Source: Bradyrhizobium sp. CCBAU 53421 (lineage in GTDB: Bacteria; Pseudomonadota; Alphaproteobacteria; Rhizobiales; Xanthobacteraceae). From it: a DNA stretch of 64,000 nt. Under the pieces are notes generated by a model, which ran no database searches, was not told where the DNA came from, and was given only the letters and a program-made list of their open reading frames with translations. The DNA lies in NCBI RefSeq assembly GCF_015291625.1, contig NZ_CP030047.1:496001-560000 (forward strand), read 5' to 3'. A program made the translations under genes and the position numbers. Positions 1 through 8,498 of this stretch are shown one piece after another (position 1 is the stretch's first letter; the number at the start of each line of letters is the position of its first letter).

Positions 1-1
1 C

Positions 2-814
2 AGCGCCGGCCTCGGCTACGACTTCATCAATCACACCTATAATCGCCTCGCGCAGGAGAAGGGGCAGCCCAGCGTGATCACGGCGTCCAAGGCTTCGTTG
101 ATGACGCCGCTGTTGTTCGATCCCGGCGAGCGATGGGAGTACGGCACCAACATGGATTGGTGCGGCCAGATCGTCGAGTCGATCGCCGGCCGCCGGCTCG
201 GCGAGGTCTTCAAGACACGGATCTTCGAGCCGCTCGGAATCCTGGACACGGCCTTCGAGCTCACCGACGCGATGCGTCGCAAGCTCGCCGGCATTCACGC
301 CCGCAACGCCGACGGCTCGCTCACGCCGATGGATTTCGAGCTGCCGGCCAATCCGGAGATCCATATGGGCGGCCACGGGCTCTACGGCACGATCGGCGAC
401 TACATGCGCTTCATCCGGATGTGGCTGAACGACGGCGCCGGCGGGCATGGCCGGGTCCTGAAGGCCGAGACCGTGCGGATGGCGGAGAAGAACCATCTCG
501 GCAACAACAAGGTCACCGCGATCACCGGCGTGATCACCTCGCTCGCCAACGACGCCGAGTTCTTCCCCGGCCAGTCGAAATCATGGGCGCTCAGCTTCAT
601 GATCAATGACGAGCAAGCTCCGACCGGCCGCCCCGCCGGTGCGCTCGGCTGGGCCGGTCTTGCCAATTTGTTCTACTGGATCGATCGTCAGAACGGCTTC
701 GGCGGATTCTGGGCGACGCAGATCCTGCCGTTTGGCGATCCGACATCCTTCATCGGCTACATCAACTTCGAGACCGCGTTCTACGAGGCCCTGAGGCTGC
801 GCAAGGCGGGTTAA
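2..814 (+). CDS. Serine hydrolase, beta-lactamase class C family (5' truncated)
   Basis: The reading frame is open from the first bases of the window, so the N-terminal part with the SxxK active site lies outside. The visible 270 residues have features typical of the penicillin-binding protein/class C beta-lactamase-like esterase family: a GLGYDF segment near the start, a Y-G-T-N element (about residue 47) at the place of the YxN motif, and the [10 protein letters not shown] segment (residues 121-130), which takes the place of the KTG-like third motif. Family members are usually esterases, peptidases or amide hydrolases rather than true beta-lactamases; the substrate cannot be told from sequence. 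The gene runs convergently to the histidine kinase gene and a hairpin separates them. Confidence 0.85.
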   Translation, partial: SAGLGYDFINHTYNRLAQEKGQPSVITASKASLMTPLLFDPGERWEYGTNMDWCGQIVESIAGRRLGEVFKTRIFEPLGILDTAFELTDAMRRKLAGIHARNADGSLTPMDFELPANPEIHMGGHGLYGTIGDYMRFIRMWLNDGAGGHGRVLKAETVRMAEKNHLGNNKVTAITGVITSLANDAEFFPGQSKSWALSFMINDEQAPTGRPAGALGWAGLANLFYWIDRQNGFGGFWATQILPFGDPTSFIGYINFETAFYEALRLRKAG

Positions 815-862
815 GGCGTCTTCGAGCAAACTCGATAAGAAAAGCTCGTGAAGATGAGAGCC

Positions 863-896
863 CAGAGCGCGTTCCGATTTTATCGGAGCGGCTCTG
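863..896. terminator. Imperfect hairpin between convergent genes
   Basis: CAGAGCGCG-TTCCGAT and ATCGGAGCG-GCTCTG form an imperfect stem around a TTT loop, between the serine hydrolase stop at 814 and the kinase stop at 918. There is no long T run on either side, so it is a possible bidirectional terminator or palindromic repeat rather than a textbook Rho-independent terminator. Confidence 0.4.
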
Positions 897-917
897 GTCG
901 TGGCCGCCGCTGCTCGA

Positions 918-2294
918 TCAGCACGCCGGCTGAAGCGTTGGAAACACCACGCGCATGCAGGCGCCGCCGGACGGCGCCTGATCGACCTCGATCCGGCCGC
1001 CATGCAGGCGCATGATGGTCTGCACCAGATCGAGGCCGAGACCGGCGCCGCGCCCGCCGGGATGCAGCCGGCGGAACGGCTCCAGGATCTGCTCGCGCTC
1101 GTCGGGCGGAATGCCGTCGCCATCGTCGCAGACCTCGATCCGGCCGGCTGCCCCCACCCGAACCAGGATCGTGCCGCGCCGCTGCCCGTGATCGACGGCA
1201 TTCTGCACGAGATTGGTGAGGGCGCGTTCGAGCGAGGTCTGGTCGCCGGTCACCATGATTCTCTCGACGTCGTGTTCGAACGACATTTCGTATCCCGCCG
1301 CGAAAGCCAGCGGCGCGAGGTCGAGGACGACCTGCCGCGCGATGCCGACGAGATCGACCGGGCCGAACGTGTCGGCGCGCTGGTCGAGCCGCTGCAGGTC
1401 CAGCAGCTGGCCCGCCATGACGCTGAGCCGGGTTGCGTCTTCGAGCAGATGGGTCTTCTCCGGTCCAGCCCGCAGCGAAGCGACCCGTGTCGAGAGGATA
1501 GCGATCGGCGTGCGCAGCTCATGCGCGGCATCGGCGAGGAAGCGGCGGTGGCGTTCGTAACCCTTGTCGAGGCGGTCGAGCGCGGCATTGATGGCCTTGA
1601 CCAGCGGGGTGATCTCGACCGGGACCTCGTCGAGCGGCAGCTGCACGCCGCGCTGGTCGATGTCGATGCGTTCGGCCTGCGCCGCGACCATTGCGAGGCC
1701 CTTCATGGCCCGGCGCACCACGAACGGGGTCGCGACCAGCGTCGCCAGCGTCATCAGCACGATGATCGGCAGGATCATATTGAGGAACAGCAGCGGCGTG
1801 CTCTCCAGCGCGCGCCACACCGAGAGCTGGCCGTATGTGCCGGTCAAGATCTGGATCCGTCCCGCAGGCGTGTCGACCCATTTGACGAGACCCGCGGGCC
1901 GCGCGGCTTGCGCGGCATTCCATTTGAGCCGCGCCTCGCTGACATGATCGAGGCTTGACGCGATCGGCGCGAATTGCGCGGGCACCGCACCTTCGGCGAG
2001 CTGATGTCCGTCAATGTCGCGGATGATGAACCAGAGGTCGGCGTGCTCGGCGCGCAGGGCAGCCAGCTCCGGCGTTTGGCGCAGCGTCAGTCCGCCGGCT
2101 TCGTCGCGGGTGACGGCGTCCCGCAGCGTATCGAGCGTGCTGCCTTCGTACTCGCCGATCAAGAGCCCCGCCCGCAGCAGCCCGATGGCGGCGGCTCCGA
2201 TCAGCAGGATCAGAAGGGTCAGCGTGACGGCTTGCAGGCCGGCGAGGCGCCCAACCAGGCGCCAGGTGAGGGATCGCGGTCGCAGCACGCTCAC
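918..2294 (-). CDS. Sensor histidine kinase
   Basis: The 458-residue protein has a first membrane segment at about 20-42, a periplasmic sensor of about 120 residues, a second membrane segment at about 168-193, a HAMP-like linker, and a HisKA domain with AAHELRTP (phospho-acceptor His258). The ATPase domain has the N box NLVQNAVDH (361-369), G1 DDGDGIP (390-396) and G2 GRGAGLGL (414-421). The chosen start is GTG at 2294, because it overlaps the stop codon of the upstream response regulator (GTGA) and gives a clean N-terminus just before the first membrane helix. A longer in-frame extension to 2531 only reads through the regulator gene. The stimulus is unknown. The kinase is translationally coupled to its regulator and the pair is divergent from the lipid-type operon at 3287. 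Confidence 0.93.
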   Translation of the reverse strand: MSVLRPRSLTWRLVGRLAGLQAVTLTLLILLIGAAAIGLLRAGLLIGEYEGSTLDTLRDAVTRDEAGGLTLRQTPELAALRAEHADLWFIIRDIDGHQLAEGAVPAQFAPIASSLDHVSEARLKWNAAQAARPAGLVKWVDTPAGRIQILTGTYGQLSVWRALESTPLLFLNMILPIIVLMTLATLVATPFVVRRAMKGLAMVAAQAERIDIDQRGVQLPLDEVPVEITPLVKAINAALDRLDKGYERHRRFLADAAHELRTPIAILSTRVASLRAGPEKTHLLEDATRLSVMAGQLLDLQRLDQRADTFGPVDLVGIARQVVLDLAPLAFAAGYEMSFEHDVERIMVTGDQTSLERALTNLVQNAVDHGQRRGTILVRVGAAGRIEVCDDGDGIPPDEREQILEPFRRLHPGGRGAGLGLDLVQTIMRLHGGRIEVDQAPSGGACMRVVFPTLQPAC

Positions 2295-2965
2295 GATATC
2301 TCTCGCAGCACATAGCCGAGGCCGCGAACGCCGTTGATCGTGACGCCGGCGTCGGCCTCCGTGAGCCTGCGGCGCAAACGCGACACATGACTGTCCAGCG
2401 CATTGGGCTGCACGTCGTCGTCGAGCCCGTAGACCGCCTCCATCAGCGCGGAGCGCTGCACCATGCGTCCCATCCGGTGCATCAGCGTCTCGAGCACCAG
2501 CCGTTCGCGACGCGGCATCTCCAGGGGGCATCCGTCGACATTGGCCTCGCGATGGGTGAAGTCGAACGCCAGGCGGCCGATCCGCACGACATGCTGCTGC
2601 ACATTGGCGGGCCGACGCAACAGCGCCCGCAGCCGCGCCAACAACTCCTCGAACGCAAACGGCTTGCCGAGATAATCGTCGGCGCCGCTGTCGAGGCCCG
2701 AGACACGATCGGCGAGCTCACCGCGGGCAGTCAGCACCAGCACCGGCACGGTATTGCCGCTCGCGCGCAATTTCGGAATCAGCGACAGCCCGTCGCCGTC
2801 GGGCAATTGCCGGTCGAGCACGATCGCGTCGTAGCTTCCCGCCGCGGCAATCGCCTCGGCTTCCATAAGATCCGGCGCGTGATCGACCAGCATGTCGTGG
2901 CGCGCGAGTGCCGCCCGCAGCGCCGCGACCATGTCCGGCTGGTCCTCCACCAACAGCACTCGCAT
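2291..2965 (-). CDS. OmpR/PhoB-family response regulator
   Basis: The 224-residue protein has a receiver domain with acidic residues near the N-terminus (VEDQ), phospho-acceptor Asp51 in IVLDRQLP and conserved Lys101 in GKPF, followed by a winged-helix DNA-binding domain (about 125-222). It heads a two-gene operon with the overlapping histidine kinase and presumably is its phosphorylation partner. It is transcribed divergently from the methyltransferase-DedA-phosphoesterase-glycosyltransferase operon, so that operon is a reasonable candidate target (inference). Nothing in the sequence defines the signal. Confidence 0.95.
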   Translation of the reverse strand: MRVLLVEDQPDMVAALRAALARHDMLVDHAPDLMEAEAIAAAGSYDAIVLDRQLPDGDGLSLIPKLRASGNTVPVLVLTARGELADRVSGLDSGADDYLGKPFAFEELLARLRALLRRPANVQQHVVRIGRLAFDFTHREANVDGCPLEMPRRERLVLETLMHRMGRMVQRSALMEAVYGLDDDVQPNALDSHVSRLRRRLTEADAGVTINGVRGLGYVLREIS

Positions 2966-3286
2966 TCGTTGTCTCTACCTCTGCATCGATCTGCCGGCTT
3001 TATGTCCCATTCATTGCGGCAACCTTGCGGTTTGCGCCGCGTGAATGCGTCGCAGGCCAAAATTTCGCACGCGCGCGCAGTCGCGACAGGCTCGCGCAAG
3101 CTTCGCATGAGACAGAGGCGTGCATCGGGCGGTCGAAACGTCCCATCACCGACCGGCACTGCTCAACCGGCGGGAGCCTTCCACGCATGATGGTGGGTAC
3201 CTGCAATGCGAAAGACACGCGAATGGCCTTGTTGACGAATCCATGGCGCTGGACCGGCTGGGCGCTGATTGTGCGGGAGCACCAGC
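2966..3286. other. Intergenic region between divergent operons
   Basis: These 321 bp hold the promoters of the two-component system (minus strand) and the lipid-type operon (plus strand). I looked for a Pho box (tandem CTGTCAT-like heptamers) because the downstream genes resemble phosphate-starvation lipid remodelling genes, and found none that was convincing. No gene is supported here. Confidence 0.5.
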
Positions 3287-3865
3287 ATGTCGGCCGCTGA
3301 CATCCTGCCGTTCTTCCGCGCCTGGGTGCGCAATCCGCTGCGTGTCGCCGCGGTGGCGCCATCGGGGCCCGCCGTCGCGTCCCTGATGGCGCAGGAGATC
3401 ACCGCGGACACTGGCCCCGTCATCGAGCTTGGCCCCGGCACGGGCGTCTTCACCCGCGCGTTGCTGAATCGCGGCGTGAGGCAGCAAGATCTGACGCTGG
3501 TGGAGTATGGCTCCGAATTCATCCCGCTGCTGCAGCGGCGCTTCCCGGGCGCGCGGGTGCTCTGGATGGATGCGGCCTGGCTGCGGCGGGAGAAGCTGTT
3601 CGACGGGGCACCGGTCGGCGCGGTCGTCAGCGGCCTCGGGCTGCTCATGATGCCGCCGGAGAAAGTCACGACCATCCTGCACGCCGCCTTCGGCTATCTC
3701 CGCCCCGACGGGGCGTTCTACCAGATCACTTATGGACCGCGTTGTCCGGTCGCGGACGCGATCCTGGATCGCCTCGATCTGCAGGCGAGCTGCATCGGGC
3801 AGACGTTCCGCAACCTGCCTCCGGCGTCCGTGTACCGGATCAGCCGCCGCCACTCTCACGCTTGA
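3287..3865 (+). CDS. Phospholipid N-methyltransferase-like SAM methyltransferase
   Basis: The 192-residue class I SAM-dependent methyltransferase has motif I IELGPGTGVFTRALL (46-60), preceded by the NPLRVAAVAPSG segment typical of the Sinorhizobium-type PmtA/PmtX phospholipid N-methyltransferases, which methylate phosphatidylethanolamine toward phosphatidylcholine. The same fold and motif also occur in some rRNA-dimethylase-like proteins. The start ATG at 3287 follows a GGGAG ribosome site eight bases upstream. It is first in a four-gene run: DedA follows ten bases later, then a metallophosphoesterase and a glycosyltransferase with overlapping stop/start codons. The context supports a role in membrane lipids. 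Which methylation step it performs is not visible. Confidence 0.85.
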   Translation: MSAADILPFFRAWVRNPLRVAAVAPSGPAVASLMAQEITADTGPVIELGPGTGVFTRALLNRGVRQQDLTLVEYGSEFIPLLQRRFPGARVLWMDAAWLRREKLFDGAPVGAVVSGLGLLMMPPEKVTTILHAAFGYLRPDGAFYQITYGPRCPVADAILDRLDLQASCIGQTFRNLPPASVYRISRRHSHA

Positions 3866-3875
3866 TCGGGGCGCC

Positions 3876-4535
3876 ATGGACACGTCGAGCACGATCGCGA
3901 TGTTTCTGCACTTCGGCCTGGTAGGAGTTGCCTGCCTCGCCGTCGCCGAGAAGTTCATTCCGCTGCTGCCGTCCTACGTGCTGCTGATGCTGCTCGGGTT
4001 GACGGTCCCCGACGGCTCGACGCTCGCGATGACCATCCTCGCGACCAGCGCGGGATCCGTCGTCGGCGCCATCGGCTGGTACGGGCTCGGCCGCGCGCTC
4101 GGCTCGCGGCGCATCGAAGGGCTGGTGACGCGTTACGGCAAGTTCGTGCTGCTGCGGCCGTCGCTCTACCAGCAGCTCACCGACGCCTATCGCGGCAATC
4201 ATTTCTGGGTGACGCTGATCGGTCAGACCCTGCCCACCGTGCGGATTTACCTCGCGCTGCCGGCCGGCGTGCTGCAGCTCGAGCCGCGCGCCTTCGTGAT
4301 GGCGACCGCGATCGGCACCGTGATCTGGAACATGCCGTTCCTCAGTCTTGGCTATGCGCTGCGCGGCAGCGGCCATGATCCGGTCAGCCTCGGCTTCTGG
4401 GTGGTGGTCGTCCTGATCGCCGTGGAGGTCGCGCTGTTCCTGGGATTTCGTTTCTACAAGCGCTCGCTCGCGCCGCGGAGCGTCGCGCCGCCGCTCGCGC
4501 TCCCCTCACGCTTGACGGTGGAGGAAGGTGCATGA
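3876..4535 (+). CDS. DedA/VTT-family membrane protein
   Basis: The 219-residue integral membrane protein has a SNARE-associated/VTT (DedA) domain: an N-terminal re-entrant region (VAEKFIPLLPSYVLLMLLGL), the GAIGWYGLGRALG segment, and an F-x-x-x-R-like element in GQTLPTVRIYLALPAGV. It ends with a C-terminal membrane helix (about 178-200). DedA proteins are implicated in lipid carrier or phospholipid flipping and envelope homeostasis. The start ATG at 3876 lies ten bases after the methyltransferase stop; upstream in-frame codons would overlap that gene. Its stop overlaps the next start (ATGA), indicating translational coupling. The position inside a lipid-type operon agrees with a lipid transport role (inference). 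Confidence 0.88.
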   Translation: MDTSSTIAMFLHFGLVGVACLAVAEKFIPLLPSYVLLMLLGLTVPDGSTLAMTILATSAGSVVGAIGWYGLGRALGSRRIEGLVTRYGKFVLLRPSLYQQLTDAYRGNHFWVTLIGQTLPTVRIYLALPAGVLQLEPRAFVMATAIGTVIWNMPFLSLGYALRGSGHDPVSLGFWVVVVLIAVEVALFLGFRFYKRSLAPRSVAPPLALPSRLTVEEGA

Positions 4536-5644
4536 GAGCCCTGTTGTCCCGCCTGCGGCCCGGCTCGGATGCGCTCGAGCGCGCTGCCGCGATACTGCTG
4601 GTCCTGGCCGCGAGCTATCAGTTCGGTCACGCGGCGTCCGGCGGGCGATATCGCGCGGCAGAGTTCGCGCTGCTGGTGCTTATCGCAGGCATCTACTGGC
4701 ATCGCTCGATCTTCAGGCGGTGCGCCAGCCGCGATGTCGCGAAGCTTCTCGCGGGATTGGCCGAGGCCATCGCGGCGGCGTTCCGGCCGGACGGCGGCAA
4801 TGCCGATCCTCTGTCGCATGGCGTGCGCGCCGGCGCCACGCAGGCCACGCCGCGGGATGTCGTCAAGGTCAGGAGCCTGTTCGTCTCCGACGTCCATCTC
4901 GGGACCAGGGGATGCCAGGCCGAGCGGTTGATCGACTTCCTTCGTCACCATGATGCCGAAACCGTGTTCCTGGTCGGCGACATCGTCGACGGCTGGTGCC
5001 TGCGCTCGAGCTGGTACTGGCCGACGTCGCACAATGCGGTCGCGCGGGAGCTGATCGAGCTCGCGCAACAAGGTCACCGCCTCATCTACATTCCCGGCAA
5101 TCACGACGAGTTCCTGCGTGACTATGCCGGCGCGGCATTCGGCGGCGTCGAAATTGCTGAGCGGGCGATCCATCGTGGCCTCGACGGCCGAGATTATCTC
5201 GTGGTTCACGGCGATCATTATGATCTCGTGGTGCGCCATGCGCGCTGGCTCGCGCTGGTCGGCGATGTCGGCTATCGGGCCGCGCTGGCCTGCAACGTCT
5301 GGCTCAACCGGATCAGGCGCCGGTTTGGCTTCGGCTATTGGTCGTTCTCGTCCTGGGCGAAACTGCGGGTCAAGAATGCGGTCAACCACATCGGCCGGTT
5401 CGAGGAGGTGCTGTCATCGGAGGCCGCGCGCACCAATGTTCAAGGCGTGATCTGCGGCCACATCCATCACGCGGCGCTGCACGACGATTTCGGCGTCCGC
5501 TACATCAACACCGGGGATTGGGTGGAATCCTGCACCGGTGTGGTCGAGCGCTACGACGGGCAGTTTGAAATCGTCCGATGGACGGATGCGCAGGGAGCGC
5601 TGGATACGCCAGCCCCCGCGCCGCTAGTGCAGGCGGCCGCCTGA
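4532..5644 (+). CDS. LpxH/PlcP-type metallophosphoesterase with N-terminal membrane region
   Basis: The 370-residue protein has calcineurin-like phosphoesterase metal motifs in order: SDVHLG (119-124), VGDIVDG (148-154), PGNHDE (188-193), VVHGDHYD (224-231) and CGHIHH (308-313). This is the COG2908 family, which includes the lipid A enzyme LpxH and the rhizobial phospholipase C PlcP that degrades phospholipids to diacylglycerol under phosphate limitation. Two hydrophobic stretches at about 18-35 and 45-60 form an N-terminal membrane anchor of about 110 residues that classical LpxH and PlcP do not need. The following gene encodes a GT4 glycosyltransferase of the kind that glycosylates diacylglycerol, and alphaproteobacteria generally use LpxI for lipid A, so a PlcP-like role is favoured over LpxH (inference). 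ATGA overlap with dedA. Confidence 0.85.
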   Translation: MRALLSRLRPGSDALERAAAILLVLAASYQFGHAASGGRYRAAEFALLVLIAGIYWHRSIFRRCASRDVAKLLAGLAEAIAAAFRPDGGNADPLSHGVRAGATQATPRDVVKVRSLFVSDVHLGTRGCQAERLIDFLRHHDAETVFLVGDIVDGWCLRSSWYWPTSHNAVARELIELAQQGHRLIYIPGNHDEFLRDYAGAAFGGVEIAERAIHRGLDGRDYLVVHGDHYDLVVRHARWLALVGDVGYRAALACNVWLNRIRRRFGFGYWSFSSWAKLRVKNAVNHIGRFEEVLSSEAARTNVQGVICGHIHHAALHDDFGVRYINTGDWVESCTGVVERYDGQFEIVRWTDAQGALDTPAPAPLVQAAA

Positions 5645-6681
5645 TGCGCGTGCTGGTCGCAACCGACGCCTGGCGGCCGCAGATCAATGGCGTGGTCCGC
5701 TCGCTCGAATATCTCGCCAGCGAAGCGCCGTCGCTTGGCGCGGAAATCACCTTCCTGACTCCGGCCGATTTTCGCACCGTGCCGTTGCCGGGTTATCCGG
5801 AGATCCGCCTCGCGCTGCCGACGATCCGGCGGATCGCGCGCGCCATCGCGGCTGCGCGCCCGGACTCGGTGCACATCGCGACCGAAGGTCCGATCGGCTG
5901 GATCAGCCGGCATGTCTGCCAGACGCGCGGCTATCCGTTCACCACCAGCTATCACACGCGCTTTCCCGAATATCTCGCGGCGCGGCTGCCGGTGCCGCTG
6001 CGGTGGAGCTACGCGGCGCTGCGCCGTTTCCACAATGGCGGTGACGGCATCATGGTGGGTTCGCCGTCGCTCGAGCAGGCGCTGAGGGCACATGGCTTCC
6101 GAAGGTTGATGCCATGGTCGCGCGGCGTCGATGCCGAGCTGTTCTGTCCACGCGCGGAGCGGCCGCTGGCCTTCCCGGCGCCGGTTTTCCTCTATGTCGG
6201 GCGTGTCGCAGTCGAGAAGAATCTCGACGCCTTTCTCGGTCTCGACCTGCCGGGCTCGAAGGTCGTGGTCGGGGATGGCCCGCTGCGCGGCAGTCTGCAG
6301 GCCCGGTTTCCGCAGGTGCATTTTCTCGGCACGCGAACGGGCCGGGCGCTCGCCGACGTCTATGCGTCCGCCGACGTCATGGTGTTTCCAAGCCTGACCG
6401 ATACGTTCGGGATGGTGATCCTCGAGGCGCTGGCTTGCGGCCTGCCGGTTGCGGCGTTTCCGGTGATGGGACCGCTCGACGTAATCGGCAAGTCGGGCTG
6501 CGGCTGTCTCGATCACGACCTGCGTCGTGCAGCGCTCGGCGCGCTGCTGGTGCCGCGGGAAAAATGCCGCGCCCACGCCCTGACCTTTACCTGGCGGGAA
6601 AGCGTGCGACAGTTCCTCGACAATATCGGGCGGGCGCACGCGGCACCGGCGCGCGCAGCCGTCACAGGAGCGACCGCCTGA
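5644..6681 (+). CDS. GT4-family glycosyltransferase, possibly glycolipid-forming
   Basis: The 345-residue retaining glycosyltransferase has an N-terminal GT-B acceptor domain beginning MRVLVATDAWRPQINGVV. The C-terminal donor domain has YVGRVAVEKN (184-193) and the E-x7-E-like TDTFGMVILEA segment (252-262). It resembles the MgtA/Agt group, members of which in Agrobacterium make glucosyl- and glucuronosyl-diacylglycerol during phosphate starvation. The start ATG overlaps the TGA of the phosphoesterase gene (TGATG), so the two are translationally coupled: the first could supply diacylglycerol and the second glycosylate it. Donor and acceptor specificity are inferred from context only. It is convergent with the following PLP gene, with no gap. 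Confidence 0.87.
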   Translation: MRVLVATDAWRPQINGVVRSLEYLASEAPSLGAEITFLTPADFRTVPLPGYPEIRLALPTIRRIARAIAAARPDSVHIATEGPIGWISRHVCQTRGYPFTTSYHTRFPEYLAARLPVPLRWSYAALRRFHNGGDGIMVGSPSLEQALRAHGFRRLMPWSRGVDAELFCPRAERPLAFPAPVFLYVGRVAVEKNLDAFLGLDLPGSKVVVGDGPLRGSLQARFPQVHFLGTRTGRALADVYASADVMVFPSLTDTFGMVILEALACGLPVAAFPVMGPLDVIGKSGCGCLDHDLRRAALGALLVPREKCRAHALTFTWRESVRQFLDNIGRAHAAPARAAVTGATA

Positions 6682-7812
6682 CTAGCTGCCCAGCAGCTCC
6701 GTGATCAGCCCGGCTGCCTTGATCCCGGTGCCACTGATGATGACGACGGTGCGCTCCGCCGGCCGGATCGCGCCGCGTTCTTCCAGCACGTCGAGCGCCG
6801 CGGCGGCCGAGGCCGAGGTCGGCTCGACGAACAGGCCGCTCCGCGCCAGCCGCTTCAGCGCGGCGACGATGCCGTCTTCGGGAATCGCGACCGTGCCGCC
6901 GCCGCTCTCCCTCAGCGCCGCGATCATCTGCTTCAGGCGCAGCGGATGCTTGATCGCGGTGCCCTCGGCGATGGTCTTGTGGACCGCGCGATCGACCGGC
7001 GTTTCGACGCCGGCGGCAAAGCTGGCATCGACCGGCGAGCAATTGAGTGGTTGAGCAGCAAAGAGCCGCGGCAATTTCTTGATCTGACCGGCCGCAAGCA
7101 GTTCCTTGAAGCCGATATAGCAGCCGAGCAGGCTGCTGCCGGCGCCGACCGGCATGATGATGTTGTCGGGCGCGGTGAAGCCAAAGTCTTCCCAGATCTC
7201 GTAGGCCAGCGACTTGGTGCCCTGCAGGAAGAAGGGCTGCCAGTTGTGGCTGGAGTAGAAGATCTGCTTCGACTGGCGGATCGCTTCCGCCTCGGATTCC
7301 TCGCGCGGGCCCTCGACCAGCTGCACGTCGGCGCCGAAGGCGTGCATCTGCGCCACCTTCATCGGCGATGTCGTCGCCGGTGCAAGGATCCTGACCCGCA
7401 TGCCGCCCGCCGCGCCATAGGCCGAGACCGACGCGCCGCCATTGCCGGAAGAGTCCTCCAGCACAGCGTCGACGCCGAGCTGGCGCAGGAACGACAGCAT
7501 CACCGTGGTGCCGCGATCCTTGAAGCTTGCGGTCGGATTGAACCATTCGAGCTTGAAATGCGGCCGCAACTCGCCCCACGGCTTCTCGACCGCAGGCGTG
7601 CAGCCTTCGCCCATCGTGATCGGCTGCCTGATCTCGACCGGCAGCGCTGCGCGGTAGCGCCACAGCGACCGCGTCCCGCGCTCGATGTCGTCGCGGGAGA
7701 TGCCGGGCAGCGGCGTGACGAGCAGCGGCTTGCCCTCGTCGGAGCACCAGCGCGGGACATCCAGCGGATAGAGCTTTCCGTTGAGCGGGTCGATGTAGCT
7801 GGGTGATGGCAT
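6682..7812 (-). CDS. PLP-dependent threonine synthase/dehydratase-fold enzyme
   Basis: This is a 376-residue fold-type II PLP enzyme. The Schiff-base lysine is Lys98 in NPTASFKDRGT, the phosphate- and substrate-binding SSGNGGASV loop follows, and the C-terminal SGTG (about 361-364) would contact the pyridine nitrogen. The sequence is closest in style to threonine synthases, but the operon context (a DSD1-type PLP enzyme and a HAD hydrolase, not hom/thrB) suggests amino-acid catabolism or a beta-elimination rather than biosynthetic ThrC. The start ATG at 7812 lies 13 bases after the HAD stop and follows a TTGAGGA site. An upstream in-frame extension to 7884 overlaps the HAD gene and is less likely. 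Confidence 0.85.
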   Translation of the reverse strand: MPSPSYIDPLNGKLYPLDVPRWCSDEGKPLLVTPLPGISRDDIERGTRSLWRYRAALPVEIRQPITMGEGCTPAVEKPWGELRPHFKLEWFNPTASFKDRGTTVMLSFLRQLGVDAVLEDSSGNGGASVSAYGAAGGMRVRILAPATTSPMKVAQMHAFGADVQLVEGPREESEAEAIRQSKQIFYSSHNWQPFFLQGTKSLAYEIWEDFGFTAPDNIIMPVGAGSSLLGCYIGFKELLAAGQIKKLPRLFAAQPLNCSPVDASFAAGVETPVDRAVHKTIAEGTAIKHPLRLKQMIAALRESGGGTVAIPEDGIVAALKRLARSGLFVEPTSASAAAALDVLEERGAIRPAERTVVIISGTGIKAAGLITELLGS

Positions 7813-7825
7813 CTCTATTCGGTCC

Positions 7826-8482
7826 TCAAGAGGCGCGCGGGCCGGACAAATCGCGACCGAGCACGAAAGCCGGCAGGGTCGCAAGGCTGTCGCGAACCAT
7901 GATCGGGGCGGGCGCCCCGTCCGGCGGGTTCATTGCGGCCCGATTATGCCACCAAGTCGGCAAGTTCACACGTGCCGTGCCGAACAGATCATAGCCCGAT
8001 CCCGCGACGAACAGGCATCGATCGGCCGGGACCGGCAGTTCGTCGAGCGCGAGCTGATAGGGTTCTGGCTGCGGCTTGTAATGGCCGGCGCGCTCGGCCG
8101 TCACGAACACGGTGAGAGGGACGCCGAGGCGATCGGCAGCGATGCGGCCGAGCCGTTCCGAGCAGTTCGTCACGACGCCGAGCGCGACGCCGGCGTCATG
8201 CAGCGTTTGCAGGACGTCGCGAACCTCGGGCCAGGGATCCAGCTCCGCATAGCGCGCGCCGAGCTCCGCGGCCCGTTCGAACGGCAGCCCGACATTGCGC
8301 GCCGCCTCGCCCACCAGATCCTCATAGGGACGATAGCGTCCGGTGGCGTAGGTGTTCCTGAGATACTCGGCGCGCCAGCGCAGCCCGGCTTCGTCGGCGC
8401 CCGCGACCTTGTTCCAGAGTGTCCAGCTGTCGAGCAGCGCGGTCAGCAGATCGAACAGAACAGCGTCATAGGCTCGGATCAT
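7826..8482 (-). CDS. HAD-superfamily hydrolase (haloacid dehalogenase-like)
   Basis: The 218-residue protein has a HAD core: nucleophile Asp11 in VLFDLLTALLDSW, motif II in GVVTNCS, the motif III lysine in YKPQPEPY and an acidic motif IV near AGSGYDLFG. Motif I has DLL where most phosphatases have DxD. This resembles the dehalogenase-type branch, where the second Asp is also absent, so a phosphatase activity should not be assumed. The start ATG at 8482 follows the aldolase-like gene by 16 bases and the PLP gene follows 13 bases after the stop. All three appear to be one operon. The substrate is unknown. Confidence 0.85.
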   Translation of the reverse strand: MIRAYDAVLFDLLTALLDSWTLWNKVAGADEAGLRWRAEYLRNTYATGRYRPYEDLVGEAARNVGLPFERAAELGARYAELDPWPEVRDVLQTLHDAGVALGVVTNCSERLGRIAADRLGVPLTVFVTAERAGHYKPQPEPYQLALDELPVPADRCLFVAGSGYDLFGTARVNLPTWWHNRAAMNPPDGAPAPIMVRDSLATLPAFVLGRDLSGPRAS

Positions 8483-8498
8483 GGGCGCGCTCCGTCTC

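Noticed and set aside
2295..2531. N-terminal extension of the histidine kinase to 2531
   Set aside because: This part lies over the response regulator gene and is not kinase-like; GTG at 2294 with GTGA overlap is a better start.
3000..3286. Pho-box search upstream of the lipid-type operon
   Set aside because: No tandem CTGTCAT-like heptamers with correct spacing were found, so phosphate control is not claimed.
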